Shown: in pieces, positions 39,301-54,300 of the stretch
Numbering within the stretch: position 1 is the first letter of the stretch
Layout: each line of letters starts with the position of its first letter
Program-made: the position numbers and the translations under genes
Source: Rhynchopus sp. YZ270_cl-10
Lineage: Eukaryota > Euglenozoa > Diplonemea > Diplonemida > Diplonemidae
NCBI GenBank assembly: GCA_964035575.1
Contig: OZ037833.1
Location: 1,860,001 to 1,924,000 of the forward strand
DNA length: 64,000 nucleotides
Direction of reading: 5' to 3'
The notes under the pieces: model-generated
Database searches by the model: none
Told to the model about the DNA's origin: nothing
What the model saw: only the letters and a program-made list of their open reading frames with translations

Positions 39301-42300
39301 ATCATATAAAACAACACAAATCAGACATTGCGTTAGAGCAAGGTGGGGTGACATACAACACTGCTTCCATCCTCAACAGGAAGCGCGACCTGGATATGCG
39401 TAGGGTTGCAGTGCACATGCACATCTGTGTGCTGGCGCTTCTTGCCGACACTCACGTCGTCACACTTGATGGAGGCGATCTTCGAGCTATCCGCACTGCT
39501 GTTGAACCCGAGCACGAAGAGCTCGCACTGCTGCGGGCTGACCGCCTGCAGGGCCTGCACCTGCTCCTTGCCCCACGCCTCGCGCAGCTTCGAGACAACA
39601 CCCTTGATGTCCTTCATGATGAGCTTGTACATGATCTCTGCAATGTACACCTGGGAGAAGAAGTCGTCACATTCCGGAAGATGGTTTGCAAGGCGCTCGA
39701 CTCCGATCAGCTGTCTATGACGGTCCGCTCCAAGAACTGCGGCACGCAGGGACTGAAAAAATGGTTTGAGTAAAGAGACATTATTTCAAGCAAAGATTGA
39801 AAACCCCAAATACAAAAGTTGAAACGTTCTCAAAAACGCAGATAAAATACGAAAAAATAGGCAACACATAACACACAGATTTTCCAATTTCTTTGATATC
39901 CTTCAAATGGAGTATTTATCAATCATACCGAAAGCGCTATTCTCCTGTTAAGGTATGCTTGGCTGTCGTCGATTGCAATGAGCTCAAGCTCGCTGTGGAT
40001 TCCAACGAAGAGCTCGGTGCGGAGCTTTGGAAGCTCAAGAATGACTTCCGTCATATCGAGCGCGCTTTCTAGGATGGATGTCTCCTTGAGGCCGACCCCA
40101 CGCTCCTGCATGCGCTTGAAGCATTTGATGAGGAAGCCTATCAGCTTGGAGTCGCTGAGGGTCTTTTGGTTTGACGCTTCTTCAAAGGCACGGAAGATGT
40201 GCATATTGCATGCCGCAATCATATGAGCAAGGTTCTCCGCGTCGTCATTGTCCAGAAGCTCCGTCATCGCACTCACCCATTCTCCAAGAATGGCCGGCTC
40301 CGCCTGAACCTGAGAACGAACGTTCGACGGAATGAATGTCTTATAGGGTTCCATCGCTGCAGCAATCTTACTGCCATTCGCCTTCAACGCAGTGCGCAAA
40401 AGCGCTACGTAGTTTCCCTTCTTTTTACCCGGCATTTTTGGTCCGGATTTCGTCAAAAAAGGGGTTTTTCCCAAAGAAAAAAAAGGGGGGTTAGTTAAAA
40501 GGTGTTTCTTTTTGTGTCTCTGTAAAAAAAAAAAATGGTGTAGGGAAAAAAATGACATCGTTGGTTAGTAACGAATGGGCGGAGGGAAGGAGGGGCAGGG
40601 GGGTATTGTATTTATTTCAAGATCCCCTTCCACTATTTTTTTTCTTATCTTTTTTCTCTAATTCAACAGTTAAAACCGCTGAGGGATCTTTTTTTGGGGG
40701 GCTTTTTTACCCATGAGATAACATCCACGCCACATTTTAGTTGCCAAAATGCCCTCTTTTTTATTGCATCGACAACCCTATCCCATCAAACCCCATCCCG
40801 ACCTTCAGGGATATCTACAACGACACACCTTAGGTCCCCCTGAGAGGGCAGATTAGTGTTTTTTTTGTTTCTTTGTTTCTAATGGTTGTCGTCTTCCTCT
40901 TCCTATTCCTCATCCTTTTGCTCAGACAATAACAGCATCCCCCGAAGCGATGTAGTCCCGCACTGTTTGATACGGAAGCACATAGAGGTCGCCTGCTTCA
41001 ATGACAATTGGTTCTAGTTCAGGTTCGAGTTCGACGTTTTCAACTGTTCTGCGGAACTGCGCGAAAATATTTTTTGGAAGATACGGCGTCGGCTGCGCCC
41101 GCAGCTTGTCTGCCTCGACCAACGCCTCTGGAAGCCCCTCGAGGGAGTCCCCCACGGTGCCTGCGGTGAGCTCTTTTTGGATCTGCAAAAATTTTTCGGC
41201 AAAGGTGAGTTCGCTGGAGGAGAGGCGGGAGCGGCGCTCTTCGTTGTCTAGAATATGCGCCGCGAAGGCTTCAATCTTAAGAAGCCTGGTACGAAGGTAT
41301 TCAATAAGGGTATAGCGAAGGCGGTCCCTCTCGCACTTAAAGAGAACATCGGCGTCGAAGGGGAGAGTACAGCCGACGTCCTCATTGGCCACAACGTCTT
41401 CATCTTCGAGAATTGTCTTGACTTCGTCGGCGCCTGGCCAGTATGGGAGTATCTCAGGCGCCCCGCATTCGTTTCGCCAAGAGATCATCATGCTTCGGTA
41501 CAGCTCGCTGGTTTCATTGCGATTCGCCTCAAAGGCTTGGCTCGCAAGCGACAGCGAAAAGAACATCTGTCCATCCACATCAATCTCCTCCTTCTCCACA
41601 TCATCGTCAATCAAAATCTCCTCCTTTTCCATAGACCCATCCATGATGCGGTGTTATCTAAGCTGGGGAAAGTGATAGGATGTAATGAGGATGAGGAAGA
41701 AGTGAAGTTGATAGTGCAAACGCCTCTGGGAAGAATGATTATAGATAATTATTTTCAATCGAAAGATGGAGTTTTGTCCCACCAGCGTGCGAGGATGAGG
41801 AAGAACAAAGTGAAGTTGATAGTGCAAACGCCTCTGGGACGCAGGCACTGGCACTCCGTGGGTTATCGAACCCCGGAGTGTTGCGCTTGGGATTGGTTTA
41901 CAGGGAAGCTGTAAGCAGGTATACATTCATTACCCCACCCTGACCGGGAAGGGGGGACAACATGATTTAAAGATTCAAGAAAAGCACGTGTTTTAGCACA
42001 CAACACTGGGCGTCTGCTGAATCCAATGAGCGCTGGGGCGCCGACGGAACGGAGGGAGTGCACACGATCCTTTTTCACACCCGGGAATGGGGCGCGGCGG
42101 AGTTTCGCTGTTAAAGCCCGCATGTTGGTCTTGACGATGAGCCTTTGCATGGCCCGCCCACGCTCGCGGATATTAGAGGTCTGTTTGGCGAGGAAGACCC
42201 TTGTGCGCAATTCGAAGTCGACCGCGAGCTCGACACACGACACGTCGCGGGGTTCTTTGCTCCACTCGAGCGTAATCACCCACCACAGGAAAGCTTTCAA

Positions 42301-45300
42301 AGTGAACGCCTCCCTATAGGTGGAGGAAAAACTAGGTTGCAGCTTGGTCAGATATGTGCGGAAGGGGGTATCCCGTTTGGAGGCAGCAAATGTGAGATCC
42401 CAAGGATGTACAGCCGGGGCCACATCCACAGAACAAAAGTGAAGCAATGATAGTAGCAAAACGCACTCCAGGACGCAAGGCACCTGACACTCCATGGGGT
42501 TATCAAACCCCCTGGAGTATTGCAACATTGGGAGTTGCTGACAAGGAAACTGTAAAAAATGGGGAGGAAAATCTTGAGTTATTTTTTTTGTCTAACGTTT
42601 TAGAGGAAAGATCTGGGTGGGGAAGAAAATTGAGGACACTTCTGCCCTTTTTGAGCACTTTTTTCTTCTTCCATTCTGTTTTAATTACTCCATTTTATCA
42701 TTTTTTAAAAAACCCACTTTAACTCTGAAGCTGTTCTCCCCCTCCAAGAGGCATCGTTTCTGGGGTTCTCTGAACTGATTCCTGCGGGGTCACGAAATCT
42801 TCTACTATCCCGGTCATGGAGAGTTCGATTTCTTGCATTTCGCGGGGTGCGGTATCTCCTCCTCCTCCTCCACCTCCACCCCCTTCAGACACACCAGAGA
42901 ACGACCGATGCAGATCGACACTGTCCACCAAACTCCCCGACGGACCTCGCGTAGATTCTTCCATTCTAATATGCGACAGTACCGACGTGCGTTTCCAAAG
43001 CTCATTCATCGCAGATAGAATCTCTTCGGGGCTCTTCCCTTTTGTCTCTACCATTCGTGTTGCAACAAAAACCAATCCAACAACGCAAAACACAGTATGA
43101 AACAGAATAGCCGCCGACAACCCGATAGCCTCTCTGAGCACTGGAAAGAGAAGTGTAGTGATCAGTTGGAAAACCCCTTGAGTTACAGTTTGGACTCCAA
43201 GAAAGCGGGCTCTCGCCTCAGAAGGGAACATCTCAGATCCGACCGCAAAATTGACCGGACCAAATGAAACCTGATACGCGATGTACCCCATAAAACAGCC
43301 CGCCACCACAAGAAACTGTGCACCTCCGTTGCAGCCCCCGCAGTACGCTGGGCAGCTCCCGCAAAAGTCTTGCATTTCGTGTTTGTTGTCCACCTCACAT
43401 CCATCTGCTATGTGGCACCCCTCCATGGAAGCACCCAAGGCAATTCCTACACAGCTTACAATCAAAAGCGACATCCCACACATATAGAAGACCCGTCTCC
43501 CGTATGCGTCAAGCTTTAAAACACTGAGGAGTGTTGTACTGACTTTGACTACTCCTAGACCGACAGCAAGGCGGCTGGCCAATCCACCAGTTACTCCGAC
43601 GGAATTGAAAATTCGGATAGCATAAATCCTGATGTTGATTCCTCCTGTAAGCAGCCCCAGCGCCTGGATGCACAGCACAGCGTAGAACGGTATACGCCAC
43701 TCCTTCAGCGCAGTGCGGAAATGCGGAATCGGTTTCGAAACGGTGTCTCGAATTTGCTGCATATGCACTTCACCTCCTCCAATCCGTTTGATCGCCTCCT
43801 GCGCTTCCTCATCTCTTCCCTGCGAAAGAAGCCATACAGGACTCTCCGGGACAACAACGAAACAGAGAAATTGAATGATCGATGCGGGAATGCTTAACAC
43901 AACGAGAAGACGCCATGAAACGTCTGCAGAATTGACGAGAAGTGCAACAAAAAGACCGATTGTGATGGTCAACTCATATGCGGAAACGCCTCGACCCCTA
44001 TACGCAGCAGGGACAATCTCTGATACCCAAGCTACATTAGAGAGGACACCCCAAGCAAATCCAAAACCCATGATAATTCTTCCGATTAAAAGCTGCGCAA
44101 CCCCAGAGGAGGTTGCAACCAAAATGGAGCCTGCGGAAAGCGCGAAGCACTGTGCACGAATCATCGTTTTACGACCTAATTTGTCGGTCAAATGCCCACC
44201 AACTATTGCACCACAGACTTGCCCTAACGAAGCCCCTGCTACCACCATGCCTTCCCATGCAGGACTCAAATCAAACTGTTCCACCAAAGCTGGCAATGCA
44301 CCTACAATAACACCAAGGTCATATCCAAACACAAACCCGCCCACCCCTGCCACGCATATGCACATTGTGATCATCCGTGTAGGGCTTTCCTCCTGGTCCT
44401 CGTAAGGCGGCATCTCATGAGAGGCATCCACTTCTGCCGCTATCTCTGACTCAGACATTATCTCTAAGGGGAAAGGGATGTCTGGAGGTGAAGGGGTGGT
44501 AGGGGAGAAAGGGGAGAAAGGGGGATGAAAAATAGAAAATGAAAAATGAAAAATGGGATGGTACTTAAAATGTGAGGAAAAAAATGCCTCTAGAATAAAG
44601 CTAAAGTGGGAATACTAGAAAAAACACAGAGACTTTTTGTGTAAAAAAAAAGAGAAAAAAGGATGGGGAGGTGTTGACAGCCTGACGGTTGTCGTACTAA
44701 AAAAAAAAAGGAGAGGAAAGTTGGTGAGGTGACTAAACCCATCTGTGTTAAGTCGAGAATGAAGGGTAAAATTGGTTGGTTTCTTTCTAAGAGACGACCG
44801 TTCTTCAAAAAAAATAATGGTTGTAGTGTAGAGAAATCAGAGACATTTTGTTAACCTTTTTTTGGAAACCATTGTTGCCACCTTTTTGCAACCGTAGTCT
44901 CCGTTGAGATTCGGGGAAATGGAGTGAACCTACACCTACATCTTGCGCCCCAGGCTGACGTGCCCAGTGTTCATCATCACTTTGTAGCGCGCAAGCTGGA
45001 TGACCAGAGGAAGGTAGATCTTGTTGCGCTGCTTGAGGTGCCTTCCCACTTCGATATGGTTCTGTGTGTTGAAGCCGCCGGATGCGCATTCACAGTTGTC
45101 CAGGTAGGAGAGGCATTTATGGAGGTGGCCTTCTCCGACTGCGGTTTCAAGGAGCTGGCACAGGGCTTCGCACTGTGTATGCAGGCTGTCTCTGGAGGAG
45201 ATGCCGTCCAGATGCTGCTCCAGGACAGTCGCCTTGATCTCCGCCTCCAACTCCAACAGCGCGTTCACCGTGAAGTCGAGACCGTCCTCAAAGTCAGAGT

Positions 45301-48300
45301 CGTGCGCCTCATCCCCAACAACGCTCATGCACTCTAGGGTCCGTTTGAACTCCTCTTCTGCTTCGCGGAGGAGCGGGCCGGGTTCGATCTCCTCCCTCTT
45401 CTTCTCCCTGCCGCGTGCCTGGGGTAGCGTGGGCAGGCGTGGTGTGTAGGCGGTGTCTGGGGGTGGTGCCCAAGCAAGCATCGGCATGTGCCCCCGTCGG
45501 CGCCTCAAAGTGCCTGCCGCGTAGACCATGGCAAGCACGCCAGCTGCAACCGCCGCGCGCACAGTGCAAGCAAACTTCGCCTCTCGCGGGACCAACACCA
45601 CCTTGTGCACATCGCGGGATAGGAACATTGTTGGGCGGTGCAGCGCACTGTACATATTTTTGTGTGGTTTGGTTGCACTGGGCACCGACTGCGGGGAGAC
45701 ATGCGGCGAAGGAAGCACTTTCGGCGACTTTGACCCTTGCCTCGTGGCCGCCACCGGCACCAACAGACGAGGCATCACCCGCGCACCCTCTGCAGGCGAC
45801 GTCCCTCTCACCGGAGGGGACACCCCTCGCACTGCTGGGACGGAAGAGGATTTGTGAGCGGGCCCTGCACCCCTTGGCTTGGTGTGCTCTGTGGCAGAGC
45901 GTCCTACTGGGGTGCGTTCTGGGAGGAGAAGCGCGTAGTGGGTGAGCATGCGGGAGGAGCTGTAGCGGTAGCGGCAGTCGCGGACGAGCATCTTCTGGAG
46001 AAGGTCACGCAGGGCCTCTGAGTACAGCGCAAGGCTTGGGTGGCGGCTGCGGTCACCACGTTTGATGACCTGGAAGAGCTCATGCGCGTTATGTGCTTTG
46101 TATGGGTACGACAACGTCATCAGCTCATGCAGCAACACCGCTGCCGCCCACACATCGCTTTTTGCATTGTACGGAGCTCCCTGGGCAATCTCGGGTGATA
46201 GGTAGTACGGCGTCCCGAGGGTTGTCCTTGCTAAGTCGCGTGAAGAGTGAAGCTGCTTCGAAATGCCAAAGTCGCCAAGTTTAATAACGGTTTTGTGCTC
46301 TGCGAGAAAGACGTTGGCGCTCTTGAGATCGCGATGCAGAATGTGTATTGAATGCAGATAGCACAGTGCAGACGCAAGCTGCCCCATCCACGACCGGATC
46401 GTCCGCTCATCAAAGTGCCGCTGCCGCTTCCTCTTCTCCTCAATCGCCTGCTTCAAATCTCCACCATCCGCCCACTCCATGCTGATGTAGATCGTCTGCC
46501 CCTCCCTCCACGCCTCATAAAACGCAGTAATGTTCACATGCTTCAGAGACTTCAAAATGGTAATCTCATTCAGTACGCGGCTCCGTTGGTCCCGCGGGAT
46601 GTTCGGCAGCACCTTGAGGACAACATACTTCCCGTCTGCCCGCCTCTCATGCAACTCTGCAAAGCCAAAGCTCCCTTGACCCACCTTTTCAATTTTATTG
46701 AAATCCTTCAAACGAGCCATTTTCCCCCCCCTTTTAAATCTGATGCAAAAAGTATTGAATTGATGCAAAATTCACAGAATTTTGAGATACAATACAAAAG
46801 GGAGAAATAAAGAGACGGGATGGATAACTTTTTTTTTTTCTCTAAAATTTCTACTAAACTGGCATAAAATGAAGTACTAATAGTTGCAAAACGCTCTAGG
46901 ACGCAGACACCTGACACTCCGTGGAGGTATGCGAACCCCCCCCCCCCCCCCCCCGGAGTGGTGCACATTGGGAGTTGCTGACAAGGGAAACTGTAAGCTA
47001 TTAATTTAAAAAAAAAAAACGCAGGTTTTTTGTTGGATTGGGAGAGGGAGAGGGAGGGAGGGGGTTTTTTGGGTAATCTATCCCTCCCTTTTGCTCTAAT
47101 TAGAGAGATCTAAACATACTGCGTTGAAGGAAAAACAAGAGAAAAGTGGTAAATATGACGTCCAAGCTAACTGGGTCAACAAAGAAAAAGAACTAACATC
47201 ATATACGTTGCATTCAAAGAAAGAGGCCAAGGACGTTCAAAAAAAAAAAAAACAAAAAAAGAATCATGTCTTGAATGTACAGTGAGAAGCACATTTTTTT
47301 TTTTTTCAACTCCGTCAAAAAAAGAAACCCAACACTATCATTAAAGCGAAGAGTGAAGTGAGGTTGAAAGTGCAGGAGAAAAATAAAGCAAAATTACCCA
47401 AAGCTCTAACGTTTGTATTTAATAAACAGGACTGACTATTCTTTTGCACTTTTTTGATAAATTGTTGGGGTAGTGTAGTTGTCTCGGTTGTGTTGCCACA
47501 GGTGTGCAATCTCCACTGTACTACTGTGTTTTTTTTATTGCCACCAGAAAATCGAATGCCATTTGCGACAAAAACAAATCTATGTTTGAACTTTACTAAA
47601 AACGTCTCCCTGAATTGAACGGTTTCTCAACTTGCCAGAGGAGATGCGTCCCGCCTGCGCCTCTTGGCTGTGCACTGATGGGGTGGGGCGGTGCCTCCGT
47701 ACTTGGTAGGGCCGTCTGGGTTGTCGCAGACCCAACACCCGGTTCTGCCCTTTGATTTGTGCAGATTGAACTCTTGTGGAACTGTGATGGAATCTCTGTT
47801 AATGTCGCGGGGTATGGAGCTGGGGGTAGCGGTCCGCCTGCTTTGGGGGTCGGAGCTGGCGGATTTGGCGCGACTGCCCTTCTGTACCTGGAGCTTCACA
47901 AGCTGTTCTTTAACAGAAGTGAGCTGCGCAGCGAACCCCTTCTTCAGAGACTCCTTCTCGTCCTCCAAGGCCTCGATCTCGTCAAGTGCCTGTCTATACT
48001 TATCCTTGTAGTCCTTCCGCGCCACCTCCTTCTCCTCCAGCTTCTCAGAAAGCTTCTCTGCAGCATGGCGCATCTCGTCGTACTGTGTGTTTGTGTCCTG
48101 CAGCTGAGACTTTAAGGTGTCGTTCTCCTTCTCGACGGCAGCGACTACTGCGGCAGGGACGCTGTGAGGAGGTTTGATAATAGTATGTGTTGCCAGAGCA
48201 ATAGTGAGTTACAGAGTGGATTGGTGGGGTGGGTTCGTTGGTGCTTATCAATTGTGCTCTATTTATTGGAGAGTTAAAAAGAGAGGTAGCATACCCGTGG

Positions 48301-51300
48301 TGCTGTTGCTGTTGGTGTTGCTGCTCTCTCTGTTGGTTGGACGGAGACCGTGAGGGGTGGCGTTGTACACTTGAATGTGGTGACACTACACGGGATACGG
48401 AACGTGCTCCAACGTCGCCAGCGTTTCTGTTCCGGCTTAGTGCAAGGTTGCTCTGTCATGGTATTTTTTATTGTAGTTTTCCTGAATTAAGACTATACCT
48501 GTGCCGCATCCAGTTGCTCTTGAACGGAGTCCCGTGCTCCCTCTGCACGCGACAGTCGTTCTTCGAGAAGACGTTTCTGCGCCTCAAACTTCTCCTTCTG
48601 CATAGACAGCAGCTGCGACGCCTTGCGCTCCGCACCGGTGCTGTTCCTGAGAGACGTGGAACGCTTGTCGCCCTCGATTTCCATGCTGCGTACCTGAGCC
48701 TCAAGAAGCTCGCTACGCGCCTTCAGCTCTTTGATCTCACGCGGTGCGGCGTCAAGCTTGTTCGCGACGATGACGTGCAGACGTCTGGTACATGCCACCA
48801 GACCAATGCTGTCCTCATCTTCACCCGACTTCGTGCTCTTCAGAAGCATCCTTGTACATTCGCGAGGGGGTGCTGAGGCGATCGCTGTGTGGTTGAGTGC
48901 TGAAGCTATGCCGCACCCATGCGAAGTAGTGTCACATACCATTCCCCAGCTGGAGCAGCTGTGCAATGTGCGCCTTGACCCGCTCCATGCTCTGCTCAGG
49001 TGCACTGCTGTACGCCTGCGCAGCGTACTTCGACTTGACAGCGTCAAGGATCGGCTGTCCCGGAAGCACTTTGTGCGCAAGGTAGCTGAGCTCTGTGACA
49101 ATGTTGGTGCAGAGCGTGTCCAGATGCCAGGCAATGTCCGGAAGGGTAGGAACAGGCGACTCCGAGACAACGGGGACCTGTTGATGTTAGAGGTGGGTGA
49201 GAAAAAGATAAGGGCAAGATGAACCTTAGCCTTAGGAAGAAACAACCTAGCATACCTTCCCAACAAGCTCCTCCAGCTTGTTCGTGATCGAAAACATGGC
49301 CCGCTCTATCTCATACAGCTCGCGCGGGTCGCCCCCCTTAGCGCGTTGCGGAGAGACGCTGGTGGTGCTCATGTTGGGGTGGTGTCTGTTGTGTGCGAAG
49401 TCGTGTGAGAGGGCTTCACTCACGGCCTCGTCCATGAAGCGCTGCTGCTGACGCTGCGGCTGTGCGTGGAGGTCGAACATATGTCTGTCCGAGAGCGTGG
49501 AGCCACGGTCGCCTTGGTACTCATCGCGTGGGTGGTACTGCGGCATTGTCGAGGAGAGGTGCACATCAGGTGGTGGCGGCGGGCGTGACGGCGGCTCCAT
49601 GCGAGGCTGCAACGCCTGCTTGACACTGAGCTGCTCCTGCTGGTGGTTGACCTGCTGCTGCAGACCCTCCTTCTCCCTCAGCAGTGTACGGCGCTGCTCC
49701 TCCATGTCTTTGATCGTGTCGAGGGAGGACCGGTTTGCATCCACCTTCTCCTCGATCAATCCCTGCAAGTGCAGCAGTGCACTACGCAGGTACGCAGCAG
49801 TCGTCAGCACATCCTGCGATTGGGGTGGCGACACACCTGCACCCACCGCAGACGAGATGGCATCGACGCTGTGGACCAGCTCTTGGAGCGCCTTCTGGAG
49901 TGCGGCAGACTCGGATTTGATGTTGCTGAGTGTGTTCGACATGGTGGCGATGTGGTTCAGGATGGTGGTAGGGCTGCCGTCGGGCTTCACTGGGGGTGTG
50001 CGGCTTGGTGCGCGTGATGAGGTGGGAGAGGAGGAGACCTCTGACGGTGTGTCCTGGCGGAGCTTGCCCAGGGCGTCCGTGCAGACAGAGTCGAGGGCAA
50101 TGACCTTGGCGCTGATGCCTCCAAAGAAGTCCTCCTGCAGCTGCAGCTCCTCAATCTCGCCCTCAGCCTCCTCCAGCTTGCGGGTGAGCGTTTCGTTGTC
50201 CTTGCGCACAGTGAGGTACGATTGGTACGCACGCACCGCAATGACCTCTTTGAACTCGTCTTCCTCGTCCTCGTCGCCTGAAGGGTCCGTCTCGCGTCCA
50301 GCAGCATTGTCCGCATCGTCCATCATCTCCTTCGCATAAGATACAAACATGTTCGCACTCTCCAACTTCCGTTTCAAATGTCCACGACTCTCATTCGCAT
50401 CCTGCAGATCCTCACGCACCCCAGCCACATCGTCCTGAGCCTTCTCCAGGTCTTGCTTCAATTCAAGGTTCTGCCGAATAAGCTTCGCCTTCTCCGCAGC
50501 TGACGCAGCTGACACCTCAATCAGATGCTGCACACGCTCCGACACATTGTCGGCAGTCACCCCCGGGTCCTGTCTGTTTGCCTGATGTGACGGTGTCTCC
50601 TGCCCTAGTAGGGTGGCCTGGATGCGTTGCAGTGCGGTGTGCGCCTCTTGGAGGTCTGCTTCGAGCGTTTTCTCGTTTTCTGCGCTTTGCAGCGTTGTGC
50701 GGAATGTGTCCACAACTTGGGTGCAGCGTTGTCTGAAGGCTTCCATCTTGTCTGCGTCTGCTTTGAAGTCGTCTGTGTGTGGTGCAGGCGACTCTGTTGG
50801 TGGTGACGGTGGTGGCTGCCTCCTCGGTGGGCTGCCTATCGACGCGGCTGTCAGTGGCGACAACGAGAAACGTGTCTCCGGCACTTCCATTGCACCCTTT
50901 GAGGGTACCCCCTGCACCTCGCTCAGCAATGTCTCCATCATTATTTCCAAGCTCTGCACACGGGTGCGCGCCTCGCGGCCTTCACGCACCTCAGAGAGAA
51001 GCTTCGACACACCACTGACAACCGCATCCCAGGTGTTGTCACCGTCGCATGGTGCAGACGGCATGAGGCCAAGCACGCTAAGGACATCCGTCACCGCGTT
51101 CAGTAAGTGCAGGTGGCGCATGTCAGTCTTCGCGGCGTGTGCCTTGCTCTCCTCTGCATCCGTAGAGCTCGTCATGACCTGTTCACGCATCTGCGAGACC
51201 TGCCCAGCAGTCTCAGAAAGAGTCACAACAGCTTCGTAGAGGGACCTCGAGGTGGCCTCAATGTCAATGTCGCTGGACAGCTCGTCTGCAACGGGCACGG

Positions 51301-54300
51301 CAGTGACCTCCGTCACGACACACATACGCACCAGCTCTTTTGAGGTTTTGGCGTACTGCTTCTTGATGCTTTTCAGGCGCTGCTCAAGGTCGATGCGTCG
51401 CGAACGCTCCCCCGCATGGTCCTGTGTCAGCACCTGATGCTGTCTGTTGAGCGCCATGACCCTCTCCTCCAGACGCCATATGGTATTGAACGCCTTTTTG
51501 CCTTCGTCCTCTTGCTCGCGTGGTGGTGGTGTGCGGCTGCGCGAAGCTTTGTCTTCGAGGATGTCGAGCAAGGGTGCGAGGCGGCGTGTCACTTCGTCGT
51601 GCAGCTTGCGCCATGCGGTGCGTGCACGCTCGCCTTCCTTCTTTTGGACGGCACGGTCGCTTTCAAAGGCAGCGAGACGTTCGCCAACACAGGACACAAG
51701 GTCGTCCAGGGAGCTGCCTGCAGGCGCCTGCGATGCAAGGAAACGCAACTGCTCCACAGTCCCCTCGGGAACCGACTGAGGCGACCCTGGTGTCTCCAAC
51801 TGCTCCGGTGTACGCACCTTGCCCCCAACACGCGCAGTGAGACGTGTAATCGACTCCTGCAGGACAAACTCGGGCACATCTTCGTTTCTGCGGCTGAGGC
51901 TCATGGAGCGGGCTTCGTTCTTGCTGGGCATGATCTTGTCCACAGCGGCGGCGCTGGAGAGGACAGCGGAGGACAACCGCTGCAGACGTGTATGCGTGCC
52001 TGAGTAGCGCCCGACCAGGTCCGCCACACACGCAGCCGCCATCTGGCTGACTGCGTGCACCTCAGACTCACCCTCCTTCGGGCCCTTCATTTTCCCCACC
52101 TCAGCTGCCGCCGCGATGATGGTTTGAAGGGTGGCAAGCACTCTGGTACGCTCCCCGCCGTACTTCTCCACCACAGCAGACGCGGCTGTGGTGTAGTGGT
52201 CCAACTCATTGACCGCAACCTCTAGCGAGTCACCTTCTATGCTTTGGAAGGTCGACGGCGGACGCGAGCCTTCACCAATATCCCCTGGAAGGTCTTGGCA
52301 GGACAATGCCGCACGCAGACGAGAGGTGAAATGCTGCACGGTCCTCAGCAACACCTTTTCACCCCCATAGCCAGAGCTTGGCTGCGACATCTTGAAGTGA
52401 TCGAGCGCACGCTTCCAACGCGACATTGTTACTGTCAACCTGCTGAGAGAATCATCTGAGGGTGTCACCATGAGATCCACTCCACGGTCTGCCCCTGCAG
52501 GCACGCCTACTAGGGATTCAACGTGGGGGAGGATGACACGAAGGTTTTCTTCTACGTTGTCGAGGACATAGTCACGCTCAATACGGTAGGATGCGTCTTT
52601 GTTGCCACCTTTGACAAGAGTTTGGAGGAGAGCTTCGAGGTCGTGAAGGGCGCCTGAGGAGAAGTCGTCGCTGTCTTCATCGATGTCGTCGCCGATGTGA
52701 ACATGGCGCTTTGCAGGCGAGCGGTAGTCATAGCTTGATATGATGTTCTGTATCTTCGACATGATACGCCGCGAATGTGTCTCCAACTCCGCAGCACGTC
52801 TCTCTGCACTTCGCACCCTCTGTGTCAACCCCTCCACCGCAGCCTCCACACTGTTCAAATCCACCTGCCCCGAACCCCACTGTTTGTCACCTGCACGAAG
52901 CATTGCATAAATCTTGTGCATCGTCCCTTCGCTCTGGTGGAGGATTGCTTCATCGTCAGAAGTGTTTGTATCATGGTTGTTGCCTCGTTTGCGAGACAGT
53001 GCTAAAACCTTAGGCAAAGTGTCTAACTTTAGTTTTAAGGGTTCGGTCGAAATAAAATCAAATTCTCGATCGAATTCACCAAAAAATCTGTTCAGGGCAA
53101 CGTTGCAAGCATCCAGCTCAGCTTCGAGCTCAAAGTTTTTGTCCCGTTTTTCTTGGTAGAGGAGGTGCAGCTCTGAGAGCTTTTCTTCTACAGAGAGAGT
53201 ATCCGTTTTGGGCAGTTTTATTTCAATTTCGCTGAGCTCCCCTGAAGCGTCACGGAGCGAAAGCTTTGAAGGGTCGAGAATGATTTCTGAGAGGATATCG
53301 CCTATATGCGCTATACGGCGTGTCTCTGTCTGCCGCGCTGCAGTTGCCTCTGCGAGAAGTTGCTTCGCCTCCTGCAGCTCGCTCTGCACCTTCGCCTCCC
53401 TTCCACACGCCGCTTCAATATGCACCACCGCAGTGCGCAACACAGCCTCGATATCTCTATCTTTCATTCTATCCGCATCTTCTGGTGAAACCAACTCCAA
53501 AATCGATCCAGACAGATTTAAAATATGCTTCATCCTCGTAGAAGTCGCTTCCTGCGGATTCTGCGGCATTTTTGATAACGAAATCTGCTTTGCTCTGGTA
53601 ATAAGAGAGATTACCGTTGGAGACGCCGCGTGCACTGCAGAGTCAAATCCAAACGCGGACGTCATTTCGCTCAAATCTTTGAGAGATTTGCTAGAAAAAT
53701 CTTCAAGGTGAGAGGAGCAATTCGCTATATAGTCTATAAAGGATGACGCAGAGGAGAGCGGTGCAGGGAAAGGTACTATATTAGCTACGATACGCCCTAA
53801 GCGTTTCAATGCGGATGCAAGGTTATCCTCTACTGCAGTGAGAAGCCGTTCGGAGTCTAACATCGTTTTGTCTATACCTTCATCAACAGAGGCCTCAGAA
53901 GACACAACACGCCCGACAAGACCGAACTTCCCCATGACCGCTAACAACGTACTATGTGAGGCTGCTATCTTCTCCTTCTGCATGGACAGCTCTCTTCGAG
54001 AGGGGGAAGGCGGCATCGGGCTTGCCCCTGCCGCATGCTTCACAGAGCACGGCCGAATGACGTCGTCCAACAACGTCGCCAACCTACACCGTACATTCAA
54101 CACCGACTCCGCAAAGTCCAGCGTATCCACCTCCCCTAGCTTCCGATGTACCTTTACAAAGTCCTGTGGAAGGGTTGAAACAGTGTGCGTTGATTTGACA
54201 TGCTCTATAACTCCCTCCATCTCTTGGATGAGGCGGGTCATCAAAGCAATCTCGGGGTGTTGCTGTTGTGGACGTTTCGCAACGAGGCCTGCAGAGACGA